A DNA stretch of 38,146 bases from Clostridiales bacterium (GTDB taxonomy: Bacteria; Bacillota; Clostridia; Christensenellales; Aristaeellaceae), in assembly GCA_012523405.1 (NCBI GenBank), contig JAAYIN010000094.1:1-38146 (forward strand), given 5' to 3'. The translations under genes were made by a program, and so were the position numbers. Below, in pieces: positions 23,162 to 30,853 of the stretch; the first letter of the stretch is position 1, and every line of letters begins with the position of its first letter. The notes beneath the pieces are model-generated. The model made no database searches and was not told the DNA's origin. It was given only the letters and a program-made list of their open reading frames with translations.

Positions 23162-25714
23162 ATGAACAAGCGATGGTTAACGATTATGCTTACAGTACTT
23201 GTTTTGGTATCTATGTTCTTTCCATTTATCCAACTACACCCACATACGCAGCTAGAGGCGGAGCTTTCAGCGCAGTTCCCAAGCAGCCTCAGCGGTTATG
23301 AGATCATGCTTTCAGACGTGAAAGCACTGCCTGTGGATTCTATGCCATCACTTTCAATTCTGAGCTTTCAGGGGTGGGCATTTGGTCTCGGTTTGATATT
23401 GATGCTTATCTCCGGCATCTTATATATCATCAATAAGAAATCTACTTTATATATTGCAATTATTAGTGCATTATCATCCGTTCTTGTGCTTTTCTATGCG
23501 TCATTACATCTGCAAAATATCAGCAACACATTGGTTTTTCAATTGTTGCTGACAATACAAGGATGGGCATGGATTCCAGTTGTTCTTGCGGCACTTAATG
23601 CATTTGTTGTGTTTTTGGATTTGCGTCATCATGAGAATGTTAGCATCACGTCCGTTGCCTTCCGCAAAATCGGTGGCGTATTGTGCTTGCTTAGCCTGCT
23701 ATGCATGCTTCTGCCGCATGTTGTTTCGGGAGTCCCGTTAGGATTTGTCGACGATGCAAACAGCGTACAGGCGATGAATCAACAGGAAAACCTATGGACG
23801 AGCATGATGGGGGATAGCCCGCAGCTTTCGACCATTGCGAAGGATAATAATGTATTTGCTGATGTTTTGACAGCAGATTTGGCAGAACTTGAATCACTTT
23901 CAGGCGATGCTACAAATATTAAGGGAATATTCACAATTAAGACGAACACCGCGTCCATTGACATTCTGCTGTTGTTTTCAATTTTGTTGCTGCTTCTTGC
24001 GGGAATCCTCTCGTTTATACCCAAAGTGGATAAGTGGTTTCCATTATCGATCAGTACGATAGGCGTATTGCTGATTGCTATCCGAGTCACCTCATTACTC
24101 ACCATTAACGCCGGTGATATGTTCACAACTGCGGCAAAGCAACTCGCCTATATTGGCGTTGGTCATGTGACGATCGCTCCTATTGTGCTTTTGCTGCTCG
24201 CAATATGTGCTGCACTTAGCCATCTTCTTGGCCTGCAGTATTCTGATTCGCCATATTTCGAGAATCCATTGCCTGAAGGGGTCAGAATTCGCGTGGTTGC
24301 AGCTGCACTAGCGATTATCAGCTTCGTTTTTTTGATGCTGCCAACAACGACTTTTTCGTTCTATAAACCGGGAATGACGAAAGTGCAATCAACGGTCGAA
24401 TTATACGGGCTAGGTACTGTGATTGGACATGAACCAGACAATATTTTGCATCCGACGGATAGTAAAGGCAAGCTTCTCTATCAAGAAGAGGAGAAGGGGA
24501 ATGGTTTCAATGATGCATCTATTGAAACGACAATGTCAGGTTTATTAAGCCAAATTCAATGGGTGACCATCCTCTCTGCCGTGCTATGCGCATTAGGCAT
24601 TATCGCACTCCTCATGAAAAAAGATAAAAGAATCTCCATGACCATGTTTTTAGCGACAGCGGTCCTACGCATTGTTCACTGGCTCATCGTATCCTCTGGC
24701 ATGCCTCAAAATATTGGCACGGCAAACGGTACTGCGCTATTATATGTATCAATAGGTACGCTTGTATTTGCTGCTTTTTTCAGCAATTTCGCGCATATGA
24801 AAGCATTGCCTAAGAAATATCGTTTGTTTTTAATGATGTTGCCATTCTTAGTAGCGGTATTCCTCTTTAGCTATTTACCGCTATATGGTTGGAGCTATTC
24901 ATTCTATAATTACAAATTCGGTTTGCCGATGAGCCAGCAGGAATTTGTTGGGCTCAAGTGGTTTGCTGAGATCTTTACAAACGTGGGCATGCGAAATAAC
25001 ATGATTCGCGTGATGCAAAACACATTTGCGATGAGCGGACTTGGTCTGCTGACAAGCTGGATGCCAATGGTCTTTGCTATATTGCTCAATGAAGTAAGCA
25101 GAGCAAAATTCAAGAAGTTTGTTCAGATTTTTACGACATTGCCTAACTTCATCTCATGGGCATTGGTATTTAGCTTTGCGATGACAATATTCAGTTTGGA
25201 TACAGGCATCTTCAATAAATTCTTGCTATCCATCGGTGCGATTGATCAGCCGATTGCATGGCTCAACTCGGGCAACCATATGTGGCTGAAGATGTGGGGC
25301 TGGAGCACTTGGAAGGGGCTTGGCTGGGGCGCTATCATGTATCTGGCAGCGATTGCTGGAATTGATCAAGAGCTGTATGAGGCGGCAAGGGTCGATGGTG
25401 CAGGGCGTTGGAAGCAGATTCAGTTCATCACGTTGCCGGGACTTCTGCCAACATTCTTTGTATTATTACTTCTTTCCATCTCAAACCTGATTAACAATGG
25501 CATGGAGCAGTATCTTGTTTTCCAAAACAGTATGAACAAGGATACAATCGAAGTGCTGGACTTGTTTGTTTATAATATTACGATTGCATCCAAGGGTACG
25601 AGCCTTTATTCCTTTGGTACTGCGATTGGTATTCTAAAAACGATCTTCAGCGTGACACTGCTATTTGGTGCGAACTATGCATCTAAAAAGCTACGCGGCG
25701 AATCAATCGTGTAA
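23162..25714 (+). CDS. LplB-type sugar ABC permease with large membrane N-terminal extension (850 aa)
   Basis: The last 300 residues (from about 553) are a normal oligosaccharide permease of LplB type: LMMLPFLVAVFLFSYLPLYGW, NNMIRVMQNTFAMSGLGLL and the ATPase-contact loop EAARVDGAGRWKQIQ from 740. The first 550 residues are extra. They fall into three modules (about 1-165, 166-360, 375-545), each with one membrane helix, an extracellular segment (about 45-75 residues) and roughly three more helices, hinting at internal triplication. Usual LplB proteins are near 300 residues. GAAAGGAG precedes ATG 23162. The gene heads the operon with LplC-type permease, binding protein and glycosidases. No ATPase gene is present, as is common when a shared MsmK-type ATPase serves. 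The function of the extension is unknown; the frame is continuous, so this is one protein. Confidence 0.88.
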   Translation: MNKRWLTIMLTVLVLVSMFFPFIQLHPHTQLEAELSAQFPSSLSGYEIMLSDVKALPVDSMPSLSILSFQGWAFGLGLILMLISGILYIINKKSTLYIAIISALSSVLVLFYASLHLQNISNTLVFQLLLTIQGWAWIPVVLAALNAFVVFLDLRHHENVSITSVAFRKIGGVLCLLSLLCMLLPHVVSGVPLGFVDDANSVQAMNQQENLWTSMMGDSPQLSTIAKDNNVFADVLTADLAELESLSGDATNIKGIFTIKTNTASIDILLLFSILLLLLAGILSFIPKVDKWFPLSISTIGVLLIAIRVTSLLTINAGDMFTTAAKQLAYIGVGHVTIAPIVLLLLAICAALSHLLGLQYSDSPYFENPLPEGVRIRVVAAALAIISFVFLMLPTTTFSFYKPGMTKVQSTVELYGLGTVIGHEPDNILHPTDSKGKLLYQEEEKGNGFNDASIETTMSGLLSQIQWVTILSAVLCALGIIALLMKKDKRISMTMFLATAVLRIVHWLIVSSGMPQNIGTANGTALLYVSIGTLVFAAFFSNFAHMKALPKKYRLFLMMLPFLVAVFLFSYLPLYGWSYSFYNYKFGLPMSQQEFVGLKWFAEIFTNVGMRNNMIRVMQNTFAMSGLGLLTSWMPMVFAILLNEVSRAKFKKFVQIFTTLPNFISWALVFSFAMTIFSLDTGIFNKFLLSIGAIDQPIAWLNSGNHMWLKMWGWSTWKGLGWGAIMYLAAIAGIDQELYEAARVDGAGRWKQIQFITLPGLLPTFFVLLLLSISNLINNGMEQYLVFQNSMNKDTIEVLDLFVYNITIASKGTSLYSFGTAIGILKTIFSVTLLFGANYASKKLRGESIV

Positions 25715-25727
25715 GGAGGGGAAAGTT

Positions 25728-26678
25728 ATGGCACAGCCTATTAGTGAGAAAAAAAGAATCTATAAGCTACATAAAAAGAACAAGGTAAAGCTGAGCGGAT
25801 GGGATATTGCTTTTAATGTTTTCAACTATACCATCCTCACCCTTTTTACAGTCGCCTGTATTTTTCCTTTCTACTATTTGTTTATCAATACCATCTCATC
25901 AAATGAATTGGTACGACTTGGCGCAATTCAACTATTTCCCAAAGAAATTCATCTGGAGAACTATATTCAGGTTCTTAAAATCGATGGCATTGCAGAGGCG
26001 GCACTTGTCAGTGTGGGCAGAACGGTGCTGGGTACGATTTGGACAGTGGCGGGTTGCGCGTTTCTTGGCTATTTGGTAACCAAGCGCGAAATGTGGCTCA
26101 GAACACTTTGGTATCGTTTGATCATTGTTACGATGTACTTTAGCGCCGGTCTCATCCCTTGGTACATGAACCTGCGCATGCTCGGGTTTGTTGATAATTT
26201 CTTTGTGTACATTATCCCGGGATTGGTTTCGCCCTACAACGTTATTCTGGTAAAGACATTTATTGAAGGCGTTCCATCGAGTCTTGAGGAAAGTGCAACC
26301 ATTGATGGCGCGGGTTATTTCACAGTGTTTTGCAAGGTCATTGTGCCGCTTATTACGCCGATTCTTGCTACGCTTTGCATCTTTAGTGCAGTGGGACAGT
26401 GGAACTCATTTACAGACACATTGATGCTGATGCCAAGCGGTAACTACTATACGCTGCAATTCCTGCTCTACAAGTATCAGCGCGAAGCACAGAGCTTGGC
26501 AGCATTGGTTCGTACCACACAGGATGTCGGCGCAATTAGCAATTTGGCAATTAAGCAAACTGCGCTGAGCGTTCAAATGACCGTTGCAATGGTGGTTGTT
26601 ATTCCGATTTTACTCGTCTATCCTATTTTTCAGCGTTACTTCGTCAAGGGTATCATGATTGGCGCTGTGAAAGGTTAA
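25728..26678 (+). CDS. LplC-type sugar ABC permease (316 aa)
   Basis: Second permease of an oligosaccharide importer, CUT1/LplC type, with six membrane segments. Landmarks are FPFYYLFINTISS after the first helix, YFSAGLIPWYMNLRMLG, the ATPase-contact loop ESATIDGAGYFTVFCKVIVPL (from about 188) and the typical FQRYFVKGIMIGAVKG end. The start is ATG 25728 with AAGGAGG 9 bases upstream and only 13 bases after the first permease's stop; the in-frame extension upstream lies inside that gene. It pairs with the 850-residue permease to form the channel. Confidence 0.94.
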   Translation: MAQPISEKKRIYKLHKKNKVKLSGWDIAFNVFNYTILTLFTVACIFPFYYLFINTISSNELVRLGAIQLFPKEIHLENYIQVLKIDGIAEAALVSVGRTVLGTIWTVAGCAFLGYLVTKREMWLRTLWYRLIIVTMYFSAGLIPWYMNLRMLGFVDNFFVYIIPGLVSPYNVILVKTFIEGVPSSLEESATIDGAGYFTVFCKVIVPLITPILATLCIFSAVGQWNSFTDTLMLMPSGNYYTLQFLLYKYQREAQSLAALVRTTQDVGAISNLAIKQTALSVQMTVAMVVVIPILLVYPIFQRYFVKGIMIGAVKG

Positions 26679-26737
26679 TTAGATTCAATACTCCGCTATG
26701 CGGTGGGGTTATGATAAAAAACAAGGAGGTTTCCCAA

Positions 26738-28447
26738 ATGAAAAAAATGGCCAGAATTCTTTCGATGGTGCTTGCACTGTGCATGATGGCAAGTATCGTC
26801 ACCATTCCCGCTATTGCGGAAGAGGACTACCGTGAGCCAATCGAACTGACAGTATTCAGTGAACTGGCTAACTTCGCTGGAGAACAAACAGGCTGGTATG
26901 CAAAGGAACTCAAGGATCGTTTCAACGTTACCCTAAAGTTTGTATCCAGCAACCTTGATCCTAACGCATATGCCGCTGGCGTATCTGCCGGCGAACTAGG
27001 CGATATCATCAACCTTGGCGATATGGGCGAGCACTTTGTTGAGTCCCTAAAAGCAGGCTTGCTCTATGACTTGTCTGAACTGGACATGACTCCTTATACC
27101 AACCTTGCCGGAACACTAGAATCACAGGCAAAAGTAACTGAGTTCGCTAAGGGTGCAACAGAACTTGATGGCGTTTGGGGCTTCACATTTGACATCGGCC
27201 ACGAAAAAGACGGTTGGTCAGATCTAACCAACCCAAGCTATGCACTTCAAGTACGTTATGATGCATGGGCAAAAGCAGGCATGCCTGAAGTTGCAACCCT
27301 TGAAGACCTTCCCGCTTTCCTAAAGGCTCTGCAGGATGCAGTTCCTGAAAACGAAGGCGGCGAGAAAGTTTACGCATACGGCGGCTTTAGCGATTGGGAA
27401 GATTGCGTTATGAAGTTCACATGGGATCTGATGACCTTCTACGGCTATCAAGAGTTCGACTTCATGGGCGTTAACTATGCAACCGGCGATATCGTCAATC
27501 CTTTGGAAGACGGAAGCCTATACTACCGCGCACTAAAGGTTAACAATGAGCTTTATCGTCAAGGCTTGTTCGATCCTGAAAGCGTTTCTCAGAACTTCGA
27601 CACCTATAGCCAAAAGCTAGCAGGCGGTCGTTATCTGATGGCTCTTTGGGGCTGGATCATCAACCAATACAACACCAACGATCGTGCTGAAGCTGAAGTC
27701 GGTTTCACCACATTCCTCGTTGGCGATGCAAAACCTGTTATGCAGACCATCTCCACCGCAGGCGGCAACCGCCTATGGGCACTTGGCGCTGACTGCGAAT
27801 ATCCTGAGCGCGCAATGGAAATCATCAACTGGATCGCTTCTGAAGAAGGCATCATTGTTGGCGAATATGGTCCTCAGGGCTTAACTTGGGATTATGACGA
27901 AAATGGCGTTCCTTACATGCTGGACTTCGGTTGGTCTTGCTACGAAGAGCGTAAAGAGACTGAAATGCCCGCAGAAAACGGCGGCGGCACATTCGAAGAT
28001 GGCATGAACGCATTCAACAACACCATCTACAAATTGCACCAGAACGCACTTGGCAAGGAATATTCCTACCATGTTGAAGGCTGGGCCTCCTATGCAGAGC
28101 GTTATGACTCCAACCTGAGCAAGGCTTGGCAGGCAAACTATGCAAACGGCGCTGCAAACGGCGTTGAGCTATATCGTGAGACCGAGCAGGTTTCTATTGC
28201 TCCTTCTGCATCCATCACTTACGCTAAGGCTGCACTATCGGATGATGGCAACGCAAAGCGCGCGATGTTCGCACCTGTTATGAAGCAGTTTAGCTGGCAG
28301 TGCGTTATGGCTGAGACAGAAGAACAGTTTGAAGCACTATGGAACGAAATGGTCACCACATGCAAGAGCTATGGTTATGATGATGTTGCTGCTGAAAAAC
28401 TTGTAGACATCCAGAATTGCTTGGACTTTATCGAAGCAAACAAGTAA
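26738..28447 (+). CDS. Extracellular oligosaccharide-binding protein, LplA-like (569 aa)
   Basis: Large binding protein of the kind paired with LplB/LplC permeases. Signal peptide: MKKMARILSMVLALCMMAS..., with a signal peptidase I type end PAIA before EEDYREP. The Cys at 15 is mid-helix without a lipobox, so lipid anchoring is unlikely. Mature landmarks are YAKELKDRFNVTLKFVSS, GDIINLGDM, and the C-terminal GPQGLTWDYDENGVPYMLDFG stretch common to this group. The start is ATG 26738, 8 bases after AAGGAGG. Codon use is strongly biased (C-ending and CTA, CGC, GTT codons), like the other binding protein, pointing to high expression. A GGGGGAGGCTG hairpin follows it, separating it from the enzymes. 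Presumed ligand: a plant-wall oligosaccharide. Confidence 0.92.
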   Translation: MKKMARILSMVLALCMMASIVTIPAIAEEDYREPIELTVFSELANFAGEQTGWYAKELKDRFNVTLKFVSSNLDPNAYAAGVSAGELGDIINLGDMGEHFVESLKAGLLYDLSELDMTPYTNLAGTLESQAKVTEFAKGATELDGVWGFTFDIGHEKDGWSDLTNPSYALQVRYDAWAKAGMPEVATLEDLPAFLKALQDAVPENEGGEKVYAYGGFSDWEDCVMKFTWDLMTFYGYQEFDFMGVNYATGDIVNPLEDGSLYYRALKVNNELYRQGLFDPESVSQNFDTYSQKLAGGRYLMALWGWIINQYNTNDRAEAEVGFTTFLVGDAKPVMQTISTAGGNRLWALGADCEYPERAMEIINWIASEEGIIVGEYGPQGLTWDYDENGVPYMLDFGWSCYEERKETEMPAENGGGTFEDGMNAFNNTIYKLHQNALGKEYSYHVEGWASYAERYDSNLSKAWQANYANGAANGVELYRETEQVSIAPSASITYAKAALSDDGNAKRAMFAPVMKQFSWQCVMAETEEQFEALWNEMVTTCKSYGYDDVAAEKLVDIQNCLDFIEANK

Positions 28448-28478
28448 GCACCTAATTAGGTACTAAGAGAAACAGATT

Positions 28479-28520
28479 GGGGGAGGCTGCTTTAATACAG
28501 ACAGCTTCCCCCTTATTATT
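28479..28520 (+). terminator. Attenuating hairpin after the LplA-like gene
   Basis: GGGGGAGGCTG (28479-28489) pairs with CAGCTTCCCCC (28502-28512), one G-T pair, then TTATTATTT. As a partial terminator it would give the binding protein more transcript than the glycosidases downstream. Confidence 0.65.
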
Positions 28521-28542
28521 TACCCGGATAAGGAGAAAGGCC

Positions 28543-30015
28543 ATGGAGCGTAAAGACTACTTGGCTGAAATTGACCGTGTCAATCGTGACGGCAAATATA
28601 AGGCCGATTGGGATTCACTTGCGAATCACCCAATCCCATCTTGGTATACAAAACTAAAATTCGGTATTTTCATTCACTGGGGACTATATTCTGTACCAGC
28701 ATATGATAATGAATGGTATAGTCGTAATATGTATGTTCAAGGCTCAAAAGCTTTTGAGCATCATCAAAAGACCTATGGTCATCAAAAGGATTTTGGGTAT
28801 AAGGATTTTATACCGCTATTTAAGGCTGAGAAATTTGATCCTGATTCTTGGGCAAAGCTGTTTAAAGAAGCAGGTGCGCAATATGTAACACCAGTAGCTG
28901 AGCACCATGACGGTTTCCAAATGTATCAAAGTGAACTCTCCAAATGGAATGCTGCCCAGATGGGACCATGCAGGGATATCATTGGGGAGCTAAAGGAGTC
29001 CTGCGAGGCAAGGGGGCTTTGTTTTGGTGCATCGAGCCATCGGGTAGAACATTGGTTTTTTATGGGACATGGCAGAGATTTTGATAGTGATGTGAAGGAA
29101 CCTATGGAGTTGGGCGATTTTTATTGGCCGGCGCAACCAGAAGGTGACCATCAAGATCTTTTCAGCGTTCCAATGCCGACAGATGAATTTTTAGAAGACT
29201 GGCTTCTTCGCTGCTGTGAACTTATTGACAAGTACAAACCAACTATCTTATACTTTGATTGGTGGATCGAGCATAGTGCAGTAAAACCATATTTAAAGCG
29301 CTTTGCTGCGTATTATTATAATCGCGCAGATGAGTGGGGAACGGGTTGTGTCATTCATTATAAGCACGATGCATTTCCTTTTGGATGTGCAGTTGCAGAT
29401 GTTGAGCGAGGACAGTTTGCCCAAGCAAAACCATATCCCTGGCAATCTGATACCGCAATTGCTCGCAATTCTTGGTGTTACACGGAGAATAACGATTATA
29501 AAACCGCTCGTGATATCCTTTGGGATCTGATTGATGTGGTGAGTAAGAATGGCCGCATGCTGCTCAATGTTGGACCGAAATCAGACGGAACAATTGGAGA
29601 CGAGGACAGAAAAGTTCTTGAGGATATTGGACGATGGATGCTGCAAAACGGTGAAGCTATATACGATAGCACGACGTGGCGGCTCTCTCAGGAAGGACCA
29701 ACTGAAATTAGCGAAGGGCAATTTGCTGATGGAGTAGCGAAACGATTCACGAGCAAAGATATTCGCTATACCTGCAAGGGTTCATCGCTCTATGCCATTG
29801 CGATGGTGTGGCCAAGTGATGGACGAGTTGACCTTGAGAGCTTAAGAGAGGCGGACGCAAGCAAATTGCCGCTCTTTCATGGAATGATCAAGAATGTGCA
29901 GATCATAGGACACAATGACTCCGTTGCGTGGAAGCGTGATCAAGAGGCACTGCATGTCAGCGCACCAACAGTCACTTCGGATTTACCTGTTGTTATCAAA
30001 ATCACACTGGACTAA
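28543..30015 (+). CDS. GH29 alpha-L-fucosidase (490 aa)
   Basis: Cytoplasmic alpha-L-fucosidase, no signal peptide. GH29 landmarks are KLKFGIFIHWGLYSVPAY (about 39-56), FDPDSWAKLFKEAGAQYVTPVAEHHDGF (family HHDGF), a Tyr-Phe-Asp-Trp-Trp strand whose Asp (about 239) is the expected nucleophile, and the C-terminal NGRMLLNVGPKSDGTI followed by GEAIYDSTTW. The acid/base residue varies in GH29 and I cannot assign it. Start ATG 28543 with AAGGAGAAAGG upstream; the in-frame part before it is the hairpin. Its place between an oligosaccharide importer and an alpha-xylosidase suggests it removes terminal fucose from imported fragments such as fucosylated xyloglucan, though host or algal fucosides are possible. 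Confidence 0.92.
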   Translation: MERKDYLAEIDRVNRDGKYKADWDSLANHPIPSWYTKLKFGIFIHWGLYSVPAYDNEWYSRNMYVQGSKAFEHHQKTYGHQKDFGYKDFIPLFKAEKFDPDSWAKLFKEAGAQYVTPVAEHHDGFQMYQSELSKWNAAQMGPCRDIIGELKESCEARGLCFGASSHRVEHWFFMGHGRDFDSDVKEPMELGDFYWPAQPEGDHQDLFSVPMPTDEFLEDWLLRCCELIDKYKPTILYFDWWIEHSAVKPYLKRFAAYYYNRADEWGTGCVIHYKHDAFPFGCAVADVERGQFAQAKPYPWQSDTAIARNSWCYTENNDYKTARDILWDLIDVVSKNGRMLLNVGPKSDGTIGDEDRKVLEDIGRWMLQNGEAIYDSTTWRLSQEGPTEISEGQFADGVAKRFTSKDIRYTCKGSSLYAIAMVWPSDGRVDLESLREADASKLPLFHGMIKNVQIIGHNDSVAWKRDQEALHVSAPTVTSDLPVVIKITLD

Positions 30016-30028
30016 GGAGAATGCATAA

Positions 30029-30853
30029 GTGGAACTAGGGATTTTTTTCGATCATGTGCTCGAAGCTGCCAAACAGGAAAACTGCACGATCATTGAAGTG
30101 CTCCAGCATGCTGCTTCCAATGGGATCAAAAATCTAACCATCGATAGTGCTTATTGGATGCAGCATGACCGCGAGATAGATCAGCTGCTGATGCAATCTG
30201 GTATGACGATTCACAGTACATTTGCTCATGCCGACTTGGCTCATGATCATGAGATGGAGAAGGCGGAAAGCGTCATTCGTTTTGCAGCGGATCATGGCGT
30301 GGAGCATGTGCTTTTAATCCCTGGCTTTGTCAAAGAAGGCGAAGAGCGGCAAGTGATCATAGAGCGCATTGCCAAGCATTTGGGCGAACTGGTACAAACC
30401 GCAAATCGGCAATCGGTTATCTGTTCACTTGAAGATTTTGATCATGTGGATGCAACGTTTGGAACGTGGTCTGAGCTAAAGCATTATGCATCCGAAGTTG
30501 CAGGACTTGCCATTACGTTTGACACCGGTAATTTTGCATACTTTGGTCAAGATGCGCTAACAGCACTTGATGAACTGCTTGTATATGTGAAATCTGTTCA
30601 TTGCAAAGATCGCTCCTTCACGCAGCTGAGGGGCGAGGAGGGGCTTGGGTGCCCTGACGGAAGGCGTTTATTTCCATGCGCGGTTGGAGAGGGACATATC
30701 CCTTTTGAGCCAATGATGAGGAAGCTTGTTGCCTCTGGTTACGATGGAAATCTCACGATTGAACATTATGACTGTAATCATCAGTATCAAGCAATGGCAG
30801 ATTCTGCAGCGTACTTAAATAATCTATTACATATGTTGAAAGGTGAAGACTAA
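30029..30853 (+). CDS. Sugar phosphate isomerase/epimerase-like TIM barrel (274 aa)
   Basis: AP-endonuclease-2 / xylose-isomerase-like barrel. GTG 30029 is the start, 9 bases after AAGGAG and 13 after the fucosidase stop. Expected metal-site residues are seen in ICSLEDFDHVDA (Glu, about 135), ITFDTGNFAYFG (Asp, about 171), VKSVHCKDRS (His, about 194) and LTIEHYDCN (Glu, about 248). The protein is unlike the other such barrel at 8618 beyond this frame. Translationally it is wedged between GH29 and GH31 and shares its stop/start border with GH31. It probably converts a released sugar (fucose, xylose or a derivative) for catabolism; which one is open. Confidence 0.85.
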   Translation: MELGIFFDHVLEAAKQENCTIIEVLQHAASNGIKNLTIDSAYWMQHDREIDQLLMQSGMTIHSTFAHADLAHDHEMEKAESVIRFAADHGVEHVLLIPGFVKEGEERQVIIERIAKHLGELVQTANRQSVICSLEDFDHVDATFGTWSELKHYASEVAGLAITFDTGNFAYFGQDALTALDELLVYVKSVHCKDRSFTQLRGEEGLGCPDGRRLFPCAVGEGHIPFEPMMRKLVASGYDGNLTIEHYDCNHQYQAMADSAAYLNNLLHMLKGED

